64,000 bases of DNA from Rubrobacter_D sp963840835 (lineage in GTDB: Bacteria > Actinomycetota > Rubrobacteria > Rubrobacterales > Rubrobacteraceae), in NCBI GenBank assembly GCA_963840835.1, contig CAWJAM010000010.1, positions 1-64,000 on the forward strand. The letters run 5' to 3'. The position numbers and the translations under genes are program-made. A model generated the notes under the pieces. It did no database searches, was not told the DNA's origin, and saw nothing but the letters and a program-made list of their open reading frames with translations. This document shows, in pieces, positions 33,524 through 41,290 of the stretch (positions are counted from its first letter, which is position 1; every line of letters starts with the position of its first letter).

Positions 33524-34882
33524 TCAACCGATCCCACTATCTGGACCGTATGCCTCCAATCGACCCTTGACAGAGTTGAGGAATTTGAGGGCGGCGCCGC
33601 CGTCGAGGACGCGGTGGTCGAAGGAGACCTCCAGGTTCATCATGCTGCGTATGGCGATGGCTTCGCCGCTGGCGTCGCCCACGACGACGGGGCGTTTGAC
33701 TATCGCTTCCGCGGAGAGGATCGCCGCCTGCGGGTAGTTGATGATGGGCGTCGAGACCACGCTCCCTAGAGAGCCTGGGTTGTTGACGGTGAAGGTGCCG
33801 CCGGAGATGTCTTCGGTGCCGAGTTGCCCCGCGCGGGCTCGCCGCACCAGGTCGTCGATCTTGCGGGCCAAGCCTACGATGTTCAACTCGTCGGCGTCGG
33901 GGATGACGGGCACGATCAGGGCGTCTTCGAGGTCGACGGCCACGCCTACGTTTATCCGCTTTCTGAGGATTATGCGGTCTCCGTCCCACACGGAGTTGAG
34001 CACGGGATGCTCCCTGAGGCTCTCTACGACCGCCTGAACTATGAACGGCAGGTAGGTGAGCTTTATGCCCTCACGCTCGGAGAACCCGGTCTTCTCTCGC
34101 TCGCGTAGGGAGGCGAGAGTGCTCACGTCCACCTCGACCATCGTCCAGGCGTGCGGGGCCTCGCGTTTGCTCGAGGACATGCGGTTGGCGATGGCCCGCC
34201 GGATGCCCGTCAGATCCTCGACCCGGTCGCCCTCGTACACGGGCACGCGGTCGGCATCTGGCGCGGCGGGCGTCTTCCGCTCCTCCTGGATTCTCTGCGG
34301 CGCGGGTTTCTCGGGCTCAGCCCCGCGTTCCTCTTGTTCCTCTAAATAACCTTCGATGTCCTTCCTGGTTACCCTTCCGCCCGTGCCCGTACCGGGAATC
34401 TCCGCTATCTCCACGTCGTGTTCCTCGGCCAGGCGCCGGACGACAGGTGAGGAGCGCGTCAGGCGCAGGGACTCTGCGTCTTCGATCTCGCCGCTTCCGT
34501 TGCCCCCGCTTCGCGATGTACGGGTCGTGGGGCTCTCCCCGTCCGCGACAGGCTGGGCCTCGGTGTCCGAGGCGGGGAACTCTTCCGTGGGGGCGGTGTC
34601 GGCGACGTTCTCCTGTGGCGGGGCGTCGGTGGCGGGGGAATCGCCGTCGGCGGCGATAAGGACGATCTCGGTTCCGACATCGACCGTCGCGCCTTCGGAG
34701 ACGAGGAACTTCTCGATCTTGCCAGCCACCGGCGAGGGGAGTTCCGCGTTCACCTTATCCGTGTCCACTTCGGCGAGGGGCTCGTCTATCTCCACCTCGT
34801 CGCCTTCGGCCTTGAGCCAGCGGGTGATCGTGCCCTCCGTCACGCTCTCACCAAGCTGCGGCATCGTTACCGGTTTAGCCAC
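33524..34882 (-). CDS. bkdB: 2-oxoacid dehydrogenase E2 (dihydrolipoamide acyltransferase, branched-chain type)
   Basis: A 452-residue E2. The lipoyl domain at residues 1-78 carries the lipoylated Lys in EVDTDKVNAELPSP. An acidic Pro/Ala linker follows, then the peripheral-subunit binding domain (SSPVVRRLAEEHDVEIAEIP) near 150-185 and the catalytic domain with SFDHRVLDGGAALKFLNSVK. It transfers the acyl group from E1 to CoA in the cytoplasmic complex. It is the last gene of E1alpha-E1beta-E2; no E3 is present here. Confidence 0.92.
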   Translation of the reverse strand: MAKPVTMPQLGESVTEGTITRWLKAEGDEVEIDEPLAEVDTDKVNAELPSPVAGKIEKFLVSEGATVDVGTEIVLIAADGDSPATDAPPQENVADTAPTEEFPASDTEAQPVADGESPTTRTSRSGGNGSGEIEDAESLRLTRSSPVVRRLAEEHDVEIAEIPGTGTGGRVTRKDIEGYLEEQEERGAEPEKPAPQRIQEERKTPAAPDADRVPVYEGDRVEDLTGIRRAIANRMSSSKREAPHAWTMVEVDVSTLASLREREKTGFSEREGIKLTYLPFIVQAVVESLREHPVLNSVWDGDRIILRKRINVGVAVDLEDALIVPVIPDADELNIVGLARKIDDLVRRARAGQLGTEDISGGTFTVNNPGSLGSVVSTPIINYPQAAILSAEAIVKRPVVVGDASGEAIAIRSMMNLEVSFDHRVLDGGAALKFLNSVKGRLEAYGPDSGIG

Positions 34883-34937
34883 TACTTCCTCCTGCTATGG
34901 CTTGATCGCCCTGGTGGCGACGAACGTTGGCATGTGA

Positions 34938-35924
34938 CTAGTAGCGTGCCAGCTCGAGCATGGCCCCCTCTATCTCCTCCGCCGAAGGCACGAAGCGGTC
35001 CATCATCGGTCGGGCGAAGGCCGCCGCCGGCACGTCTGGCGCGCCGAGGCGCATCACAGGGCCGTCGAGCCACTCGAACGCCTCCCGCGCCACGATGGCC
35101 GCTATCTCCCCCGAGAACGACCCCGTCAGGTTGGCCTCGGAGACGACGAGCACCTTGCCCGTCTTCTTCGCCGAGTGCAGGATGGTCTCCTTGTCCAGCG
35201 GGTACAACGTCCTCGGCTCCACGACCTCGGTCTCTACGCCCTGTTCTTCGGAGAGTTTCTCGGCTACTTCGAGGGCCGTGTAGAGCATCAGGCCGTAGGC
35301 GACGACCGTGATATCCGTGCCCTCGCGGTGGACGCGGGCCTCTCCGAGGGGGACCTCGAAGTCGTCTTCTGGGACCTCCTCCTTGATGAGTCGGTAGGTG
35401 CGTTTGTGTTCGAGGAAGAGGACGGGGTTGGGGTCGCGGATGGAGCCCTTGATCATGGCCTTCGCGTCGGCCGGGAACGTGGGCGCGACGACCTTGAGGC
35501 CAGGCGTGTTGCAGAACCAGGCCTCGATGCTCTGCGAGTGGTAGAGGGCGCCGCCTGGCACGACGCCGTAAGGGGCGCGGATGGTCAGGGGGCAGCTCCA
35601 GGCACCGTTCGAGCGGTAGTAGAACTTGGCAGCCTCGTTCACGATCTGGTCGAAAGCCGGCGCGATAAAGTCGGCGAACTGTATCTCGGCCACGGGGCGC
35701 ATCCCGTTCACCGAGAGGCCGATGGCAGAGCCCACGATCAGGCTCTCCGCCAATGGCGTGTCGAGAACCCTCGTCTCCCCGAACTCTTCGACCAACCCCT
35801 GCGTCACCCTGAACACGCCGCCAGCCCTGCCCACGTCCTCGCCCAGCACCATGACGGACTCATCGGCGCGCATCTCCTCCGCGAGCCCCTCGTGGATGGC
35901 CTGGAGCAGGTTCTTCGTCGCCAT
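34938..35924 (-). CDS. bkdA2: 2-oxoacid dehydrogenase E1 beta subunit
   Basis: A 328-residue E1 beta subunit with MRADESVMVLGEDVGRAGGV and FRVTQGLVEEFGETRVLDTP at the N-terminus. NEAAKFYYRSNGAWSCPL and EVVEPRTLYPLDKETILHSA are both characteristic of branched-chain 2-oxoacid dehydrogenases. With E1alpha it carries out TPP-dependent decarboxylation. Spacing to E1alpha is 2 bases, so the two are coupled. Confidence 0.92.
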   Translation of the reverse strand: MATKNLLQAIHEGLAEEMRADESVMVLGEDVGRAGGVFRVTQGLVEEFGETRVLDTPLAESLIVGSAIGLSVNGMRPVAEIQFADFIAPAFDQIVNEAAKFYYRSNGAWSCPLTIRAPYGVVPGGALYHSQSIEAWFCNTPGLKVVAPTFPADAKAMIKGSIRDPNPVLFLEHKRTYRLIKEEVPEDDFEVPLGEARVHREGTDITVVAYGLMLYTALEVAEKLSEEQGVETEVVEPRTLYPLDKETILHSAKKTGKVLVVSEANLTGSFSGEIAAIVAREAFEWLDGPVMRLGAPDVPAAAFARPMMDRFVPSAEEIEGAMLELARY

Positions 35925-35926
35925 AG

Positions 35927-36931
35927 CTATCCCTCCGCGTAGACGCGGGTTAGCACGTCATCGGGGTCGGCGAAGGGCGCGTTCTCCGCGTACTCGCTCG
36001 CTTCGGCGACCTCGGCCTTGATGCGTTCCGAGATCTCATCCCGCTCCGCTTCGTCAAGAATCCCATTCTCGATCAAATACTTCTCGAAGCGGACGATGGG
36101 GTCCTTCTGGCGCCACTCTTCGATCTCCTCTCGTTCCCTGTAACGGCGGTCGTCGTCATCCGAAGAGTGGGCAGTCATCCGATAGGTCTTCGCCTCTATG
36201 AGCGTCGGTCCCTCGCCGGCGCGCGCCCGTTCGAAGGCTTCTTTGGCGACCTCGTAGGTGGCGAGCACGTCGTTGCCGTCTACCTCGTGGCCGGGGAAAC
36301 CGTAGCCCTCGGCGCGTTTGGCTATAGAGCCGGCGACCTGGAACTTTGCGGGGACGGAGATAGCGTAGACGTTGTTCTCGACGAAAAACACGACGGGCAG
36401 GTCGTGGATGCCGGCGAAGTTCATGGCCTCGTGCCAGTCGCCGCCGCTGGTAGAGGCCTCGCCGCCGCAGACGAGCACGACGCCGTCCTCGCCACGCATC
36501 TTGAACGCGAGCGCCGTGCCCACGGCCTGCGGGTACTGCACCCCGACAGGAGCCGAGGCCGTGACGATGTTCAGATCCCGGCCCGAGAAGTGGCCAGGCA
36601 TCTGGCGTCCGCCGCTGTTCGGGTCTTCTCTCTTGCCCAGCAGGCTAAGGAGCTGGTCGCGCGGCGTCTGGCCGAGGAGCAGCGTCATCCCCGAGTCGCG
36701 GTAGTAGGGGTAGAGGTAGTCGTAGCCTGGGCGCAGGTTGTATGCGGCGCCGACCTGGGCGCCCTCCTGGCCCTGGCAGGAGATCACGAACGCCGCCTTG
36801 CCCTGACGGTTCAGGATCCAGGACCGCTCGTCGACCCGCCGCGCGAGAAGCATGTGGAAGTGCATCCTGCGCAGGTCGTCCTCGTCCAGACCCAGCGCCT
36901 CGTGACGGGCACCGGTCTCTCGGATCGCCAT
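35927..36931 (-). CDS. bkdA1: 2-oxoacid dehydrogenase E1 alpha subunit (branched-chain type)
   Basis: A 334-residue E1 alpha subunit. The TPP-binding region is VCGGEASTSGGDWHEAMNFA with the closing VENN; the usual GDG is GEA here, a variation seen in this superfamily. The phospho-loop region EAKTYRMTAHSSDDDDRRYR is also present. The ATG at 36931 follows AGAGGAGGAGG, so it is chosen over the longer frame to 36961. It is the first gene of the bkd operon. The leucine dehydrogenase at 23.7 kb would supply its substrates. Confidence 0.91.
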   Translation of the reverse strand: MAIRETGARHEALGLDEDDLRRMHFHMLLARRVDERSWILNRQGKAAFVISCQGQEGAQVGAAYNLRPGYDYLYPYYRDSGMTLLLGQTPRDQLLSLLGKREDPNSGGRQMPGHFSGRDLNIVTASAPVGVQYPQAVGTALAFKMRGEDGVVLVCGGEASTSGGDWHEAMNFAGIHDLPVVFFVENNVYAISVPAKFQVAGSIAKRAEGYGFPGHEVDGNDVLATYEVAKEAFERARAGEGPTLIEAKTYRMTAHSSDDDDRRYREREEIEEWRQKDPIVRFEKYLIENGILDEAERDEISERIKAEVAEASEYAENAPFADPDDVLTRVYAEG

Positions 36932-37042
36932 AGACCTCCTCCTCTGCTCAAAGGTCCCCACGAGAGGAGCCGAAATTACTCCTCCGTCCCCAGATTCTAA
37001 CAGAAGGCATACCCAGCGCCCCGACGGTGAGGGAGTAGGAAA

Positions 37043-37357
37043 TTACGCCAGAACGCTCGCCTCGTAGTGGATAACGCCCACGCCGTAGTGCTTGCGAACC
37101 GGCGTCTCGGTCAATAGATCCGAGAACTTCCTGATCTGCGCCTGGTAGAAGCCGTTCGCCTCCCCTTCCTGCCTGTCCTCCTCCGTCTCCCAGAGCGTGA
37201 TGGAGATCCCCAACCCCGTATCGTCGTCCGTCAACAACAGGGCGCCCTTGAACCCATGCTGTTGGCGCGCGACGGGCAGTACCGAATCCCTGTAGATGCG
37301 GACCATCTCCCTCGCCTCCGTGGAGACGACCCGAAGATCCACCACCCTCGCTTCCAT
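37043..37357 (-). CDS. Antibiotic biosynthesis monooxygenase (ABM)-like small protein
   Basis: A 104-residue ferredoxin-like fold protein: ARVVDLRVVSTEAREMVRIY at the start, ARQQHGFKGALLLTDDDTGL in the middle and SITLWETEEDRQEGEANGFY. This pattern matches ABM-type or stress-responsive dimeric barrels. The ATG at 37357 follows GGAAGGAG. Upstream, an AT-rich stretch (37380-37420) may hold its promoter. The role is unknown. Confidence 0.65.
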   Translation of the reverse strand: MEARVVDLRVVSTEAREMVRIYRDSVLPVARQQHGFKGALLLTDDDTGLGISITLWETEEDRQEGEANGFYQAQIRKFSDLLTETPVRKHYGVGVIHYEASVLA

Positions 37358-37455
37358 GACCCGACTCCTTCCGAAAACCCCGACATTCTGATACTCAAGT
37401 ATCAAACGGATTATACCCCGAAGCCGGAGGCTCTGTGGCCTGCTCTACAGCAAAA

Positions 37456-37493
37456 GGCTGAAATGCTGCAGTGCTGAAGTGCTGACCAGCTTC
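37456..37493. repeat. GCTGA-type intergenic repeat
   Basis: The gap downstream of the mutase gene reads GGCTGAAATGCTGCAGTGCT followed by GAAGTGCTGACCAGC. It belongs to the GCTGA family but here appears as half an element without a long matching arm. Confidence 0.65.
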
Positions 37494-39135
37494 AAATCAC
37501 CGGAGTCTCGCGGTAGTTGCCGAAGACCTCTTGCATAGCGGCGCTGATCTCCCCGACCGTCGCGTACGCCCTCACGGCATCCAGGATCGGGTACATCGTG
37601 TTCTCGTCGCCGGAGCAAGCTTCCTTGAGCTCTTCGAGTCGCCTCTCGACGAGGTCGTTGTCGCGGCTCTCTTTGAGGGCAGCGAGGCGGTCGACCTGAC
37701 CTTTGGAGACCTCCGGGTCTATGCGGTGGAGCTCCATTTCCTGCTCGTCCTGGGGCTCGTAGACGTTGACGTTGACCATGTAGCGCTTGTTCTCTTCCAA
37801 CTCGCGCTGGTAGCGCGCACTGGCCTCGGAGATCTCGCGCATCGGGAAGCCCTGCTCTATGGCGTGGATCATGCCGCCCATCTCGTCTATCTGCTCGAAG
37901 TAGTCGTAGGCCTGCCGCTCGAGCTCGTCGGTCAAGGCCTCGACGAAGTAAGATCCTCCCAGAGGATCTATGGTATTGGCCACACCGGTCTCCATGGCGG
38001 CTATCTGCTGGGTCCTGACGGCAACCCTGACGGCCTCCTCCGTCGGAAGCGCGAGCGCCTCGTCGAGGGAGTTGGTGTGCAGGCTCTGCGTCCCGCCGAG
38101 GATGGCGGCGAGCGCCTCGAAGGCCGTGCGCGCGACGTTGTTGTAAGGCTCCTGGGCCGTCAGGGAGACGCCCGCGGTCTGGGTGTGGAAACGCATCAGG
38201 AGGCTCTTCTCGTTCCTGGCGCCGTACTTCTCCTTGAGGACCGTCGCCCAGATGCGACGGGCGGCGCGGAACTTGCAGATCTCCTCGAAGAAATCTACGT
38301 GCGAGTTGAAGAAGAACGAGAAGCGCGGGGCGAAGTCGTCAACGTCGAGGCCTGCCTCGACACCTGCCTCCACGTACGCGAAACCGTCGGCCAGAGTGAA
38401 GGCAAGCTCCTGGGCCGCCGTGCTCCCCGCTTCGCGGATGTGGTAACCGGAGATGGAGACCGTGTTCCATTTCGGCATGTGCTCCGTGGCGTAGACGAGC
38501 ATGTCCTTGAAGACGCGCATGGACGGCGCGGGGGGGAACAGCCACTCCTTCTGGGCGATGTACTCCTTGAGGATGTCGTTCTGGTTGGTGCCTGCCAGCT
38601 CCTCCGGGGCGACGCCCTGCTTCTCGGCGGCCACGACGTACATCGCGAGCAGCACCATCGCGGGGGCGTTTATGGTCATGGAGGTCGATACCTCGCCCAT
38701 CGGGATGCCCTCGAAAAGCTTCTCCATGTCCTCCAGGGAATCTACCGCGACGCCCTCGGTGCCCACCTCACCCAGACTAAGCGGCGAGTCGCTATCGAGG
38801 CCCATCAGGGTCGGCATATCGAAGGCGACGGAGAGGCCGTTCTGGCCGTGATCCAGAAGGTACCTGAACCGCTCGTTTGTCTCCGCGGCCGTTCCGTAAC
38901 CGGCGAACTGGCGTATCGTCCAGAGCCTGCCACGGTACATATTCGGGTACACGCCGCGGGTGTACGGAAACTCGCCCGGATAGCCCAGCTTCTCGCCGTA
39001 GTCGCCTTCGACGTCCTCCGGTGTATAGAGGGGTTTGATCGGCACGCCCGACATGGTCGAGAACTCGGCGTCGCGCTCGGGTCCCTTGCCGTACGCTTCC
39101 TCCCAGCGGTCCTTCGCGCTCTTCCTGGTATCCAA
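37492..39135 (-). CDS. icmA: Acyl-CoA mutase large subunit, isobutyryl-CoA-mutase type
   Basis: A 547-residue B12-dependent mutase catalytic subunit without a cobalamin-binding domain. Family motifs are PYTRGVYPNMYRGRLWTIRQ, LSVAFDMPTLMGLDSD and SISGYHIREAGSTAAQEL. At the two specificity positions it has Phe77 (RQFAG) and Gln195 (YIAQKEW). Methylmalonyl-CoA mutases have Tyr and Arg there, and isobutyryl-CoA mutases have Phe and Gln. It therefore probably interconverts isobutyryl-CoA and butyryl-CoA, fitting valine breakdown through the adjacent BCKDH. The small B12 subunit is not in the window. MeaB at 61.3 kb is a likely chaperone. Confidence 0.82.
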   Translation of the reverse strand: MDTRKSAKDRWEEAYGKGPERDAEFSTMSGVPIKPLYTPEDVEGDYGEKLGYPGEFPYTRGVYPNMYRGRLWTIRQFAGYGTAAETNERFRYLLDHGQNGLSVAFDMPTLMGLDSDSPLSLGEVGTEGVAVDSLEDMEKLFEGIPMGEVSTSMTINAPAMVLLAMYVVAAEKQGVAPEELAGTNQNDILKEYIAQKEWLFPPAPSMRVFKDMLVYATEHMPKWNTVSISGYHIREAGSTAAQELAFTLADGFAYVEAGVEAGLDVDDFAPRFSFFFNSHVDFFEEICKFRAARRIWATVLKEKYGARNEKSLLMRFHTQTAGVSLTAQEPYNNVARTAFEALAAILGGTQSLHTNSLDEALALPTEEAVRVAVRTQQIAAMETGVANTIDPLGGSYFVEALTDELERQAYDYFEQIDEMGGMIHAIEQGFPMREISEASARYQRELEENKRYMVNVNVYEPQDEQEMELHRIDPEVSKGQVDRLAALKESRDNDLVERRLEELKEACSGDENTMYPILDAVRAYATVGEISAAMQEVFGNYRETPVI

Positions 39136-39196
39136 GGCGTGCTCCTCCTACGGTAGTACAAGCACTATCGCGTAGACTCTAGCACAATAGGTTCGC

Positions 39197-40381
39197 TCAC
39201 CCGACGACGGGGCGCGAGGTCTCGACACCGCCCGGCTCTGTCAGGGACTCGGCGTGTTCTTTCATGATGGCGCGGGAGATGACGAGGCGTTGGATCTCGC
39301 TGGTTCCCTCGTAGATCTCCGTCACCCGCGCGTCCCTGTAGTACCTCTCGACGGGATGATCCTTCATGTACCCTCGCCCGCCGAGGACCTGAATGGCCTC
39401 GTAGGCGACCTCGTTCGCGACCTGCGAGGCGTAGAGCTTCGCGCGGGCGCCGGCCTCTGTGTGGCGCTCTCCGCGGTCCTTCATCCACGCCGCCTCGTGG
39501 ACGAGGAGACGCGCCGCCCGTATCTTCGTCTGCATGTCGGCCAGTTTGAACGCAACCGCCTGGTGCTCGGCGATGGGCTTTCCGAAGGTGGTTCGTCGCG
39601 CGGCGTAGTGCGTAGCATAGCGGAAGGCGGCTTCGGCGATACCGACGGCTTGCGCGGCTATCCCGATCCTACCCGTGTCGAGGGTCCCGAAGGCGACGCG
39701 AAGCCCTCTCCCCTCTTCCCCGAGTCGGTTCTCTTCAGGGACGAAGACGCCATCGAAGAGCACGTCGTCGGTGGTGGCGGAGATGACGCCCATCTTCTTC
39801 GCGTGCGCACCAAAGGAGATGCCTTCAGAATCCATATCGACTACGAAGGCTGTAACCCCCTCGGGGGCTCGGGCGAAGAGGATCACGGTTCCTGCGATGC
39901 GCCCATTGGTGACCCACTGCTTGTGGCCAAAGATGCGGTAACCGCCATCGACCCGTTCGGCCCGCGTTCCTATCGCGGAGGCGTCGGAGCCCGTCTCCGG
40001 TTCCGTCAGGGCGAAGGATCCTATCCTCTCTCCACGCGCCAGCGGCGGCACCCAGCGCGCCTTCTGCTCCCCGGTGCCGAACATCACGATGGGCAGCGTG
40101 CCCGCGCTGGTATGCACGGCCAGCGTCACGCCCACCCCGGCGTCGGCGCGGCTAAGCTCCTCGATCAAGAGGCAGTAAGAGAGGAAGTCCGCCCCCGCCC
40201 CGCCGTACTCCCCGGTCACGCACAGGCCCATGAACCCGGCCTCTGCCAGCTTCTCGAATGTCTCGAAAGGCACTCTATCTTCCATGTCTAGTTCCGCTGC
40301 GTTGGGCGCCACCTCGCGGTCGGCAAACTCCGCCGCGCGGTCTTTGATCTCCTGCTGTTCCGGGCTTGTGCTGAAGTTCAC
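39197..40381 (-). CDS. Acyl-CoA dehydrogenase
   Basis: A 394-residue FAD enzyme that oxidises acyl-CoA to 2-enoyl-CoA. Motifs are FALTEPETGSDASAIGT, FGHKQWVTNGRIAG and the catalytic Glu in RVTEIYEGTSEIQRLVISR, as in short-chain and branched acyl-CoA dehydrogenases. The start is GTG at 40381 with GGAGG close upstream. The promoter region carries a GTTACATGTAAC palindrome (40414-40425). It is encoded next to the mutase and probably acts on butyryl- or isobutyryl-CoA. Confidence 0.91.
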   Translation of the reverse strand: MNFSTSPEQQEIKDRAAEFADREVAPNAAELDMEDRVPFETFEKLAEAGFMGLCVTGEYGGAGADFLSYCLLIEELSRADAGVGVTLAVHTSAGTLPIVMFGTGEQKARWVPPLARGERIGSFALTEPETGSDASAIGTRAERVDGGYRIFGHKQWVTNGRIAGTVILFARAPEGVTAFVVDMDSEGISFGAHAKKMGVISATTDDVLFDGVFVPEENRLGEEGRGLRVAFGTLDTGRIGIAAQAVGIAEAAFRYATHYAARRTTFGKPIAEHQAVAFKLADMQTKIRAARLLVHEAAWMKDRGERHTEAGARAKLYASQVANEVAYEAIQVLGGRGYMKDHPVERYYRDARVTEIYEGTSEIQRLVISRAIMKEHAESLTEPGGVETSRPVVG

Positions 40382-40413
40382 GGGACCTCCATGGCCTGAA
40401 GCTTGCCGGTTGG

Positions 40414-40430
40414 GTTACATGTAACGTAAC
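40414..40430 (-). promoter_or_regulatory. GTTAC-box palindrome upstream of the acyl-CoA dehydrogenase
   Basis: GTTACATGTAAC is a perfect 12-base palindrome at 40414-40425, followed by a further GTAAC. On the minus strand it reads GTTACGTTACATGTAAC, three GTTAC half-sites. The direct repeat GTTACGTTAC recurs at 41239-41248 before the glutamate dehydrogenase gene, suggesting a shared regulator. Confidence 0.45.
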
Positions 40431-40533
40431 GAACTCTACCCTACTGCAGCCCGTCGTAGAATACGAAGGTGAGCGCAAAGGATGATTTCGACTGATCAGG
40501 CGACGCCGAATCCTGATCGCGGCGGCGCTGTGC

Positions 40534-41181
40534 GTGGGTGCTATCTTCGCCGTCTCCTGTGAGCGCGTCGACGGCCCTGGCAAAGAGAGCCTGAATCCGG
40601 CGTGCCCACCAGGCCTCGGGAGGGGCATCTTCGATACGGGCCTCTTCGGGGAAGACGAGCCGCAAGGCCCTCGCCCCGTGAGAAAGCTTCTGGAAAACCC
40701 AGACTTCGGGGCTTCTGGCGAGGCGGCTGGCGACTTGCGGGCCGGGATAGTGGACCCGAGACTCGTCGAGGTTCTGCGGGCCGTAACGAGGCAGCACCGT
40801 ATCTGCGTCGACGTCTTCAAGGCGGGCCACTACTTTCTCCCTGGCGTCGAGGACGGTCCGCGCATACCTGAGGGTTATGGGGAGGCCGGCGGGCTGCCCA
40901 ACACCCACTACCATGGCAGGGCGGCCGACATCCGGTACGTTGACGGGAAACCCGTTGAGGGCAACGGCGATGACCCCGACGTGTTGGGGGTTGGCCGGGT
41001 GCTCTCAGACCTCTCCCCACGACGGAGGCCGGACCAGATCATAGGCCCCGAGTCCTGGACACGGAGGTTGGACCGTTCGTACGAGGAGGGTTGGGTCCTC
41101 GCCCAGGACCAACTCGACCTCCACGACGACCACATCCACCTCGGCTACAACAAAGCCCGTGGAACCAGCAACATTCGGTGA
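40534..41181 (+). CDS. Putative lipoprotein with M15 (LAS)-type peptidase motifs
   Basis: The frame encodes about 215 residues from GTG at 40534. The same frame extends upstream to CTG at 40492 and reads IRRRRILIAAALCVGAIFAV then SC, an almost ideal lipoprotein signal with a lipobox Cys. A CTG start with an AAAGGATG ribosome site is therefore plausible. The mature part has THYHGRAADIRY (matching H-x2-G-x-A-x-D) and LHDDHIHLGYN (the H-x-H end), the zinc-ligand pattern of M15/LAS peptidases such as VanY. The substrate may be peptidoglycan. There are no cotranscribed neighbours. Confidence 0.5.
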   Translation: MGAIFAVSCERVDGPGKESLNPACPPGLGRGIFDTGLFGEDEPQGPRPVRKLLENPDFGASGEAAGDLRAGIVDPRLVEVLRAVTRQHRICVDVFKAGHYFLPGVEDGPRIPEGYGEAGGLPNTHYHGRAADIRYVDGKPVEGNGDDPDVLGVGRVLSDLSPRRRPDQIIGPESWTRRLDRSYEEGWVLAQDQLDLHDDHIHLGYNKARGTSNIR

Positions 41182-41238
41182 ACGTGGGTGGCGGAGAAGT
41201 GCGTCGTTCACCCACGCCCGAAACATGGGCACAATGGA

Positions 41239-41248
41239 GTTACGTTAC
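41239..41248 (+). promoter_or_regulatory. GTTAC direct repeat upstream of glutamate dehydrogenase
   Basis: GTTACGTTAC lies 43 bases before the preferred start at 41291 and matches the minus-strand sequence upstream of the acyl-CoA dehydrogenase (40416-40430). The pair may be an operator or part of a shared promoter type. Confidence 0.4.
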
Positions 41249-41290
41249 ACTGAGGTGTATCACGGGAAAGCGCGACGGAGGAGTATGCCG

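Noticed and set aside
37492..39135. Methylmalonyl-CoA mutase or 2-hydroxyisobutyryl-CoA mutase
   Set aside because: The specificity positions are Phe and Gln. Methylmalonyl-CoA mutase has Tyr and Arg. 2-hydroxyisobutyryl-CoA mutase has Ile, and Asp in place of Ala in the SVAFDMPT segment.
37531..39156. A 541-residue plus-strand frame opposite the mutase gene
   Set aside because: It is the complement of a well-conserved gene, has low-complexity Val/Leu/Glu-rich composition and no family motif.
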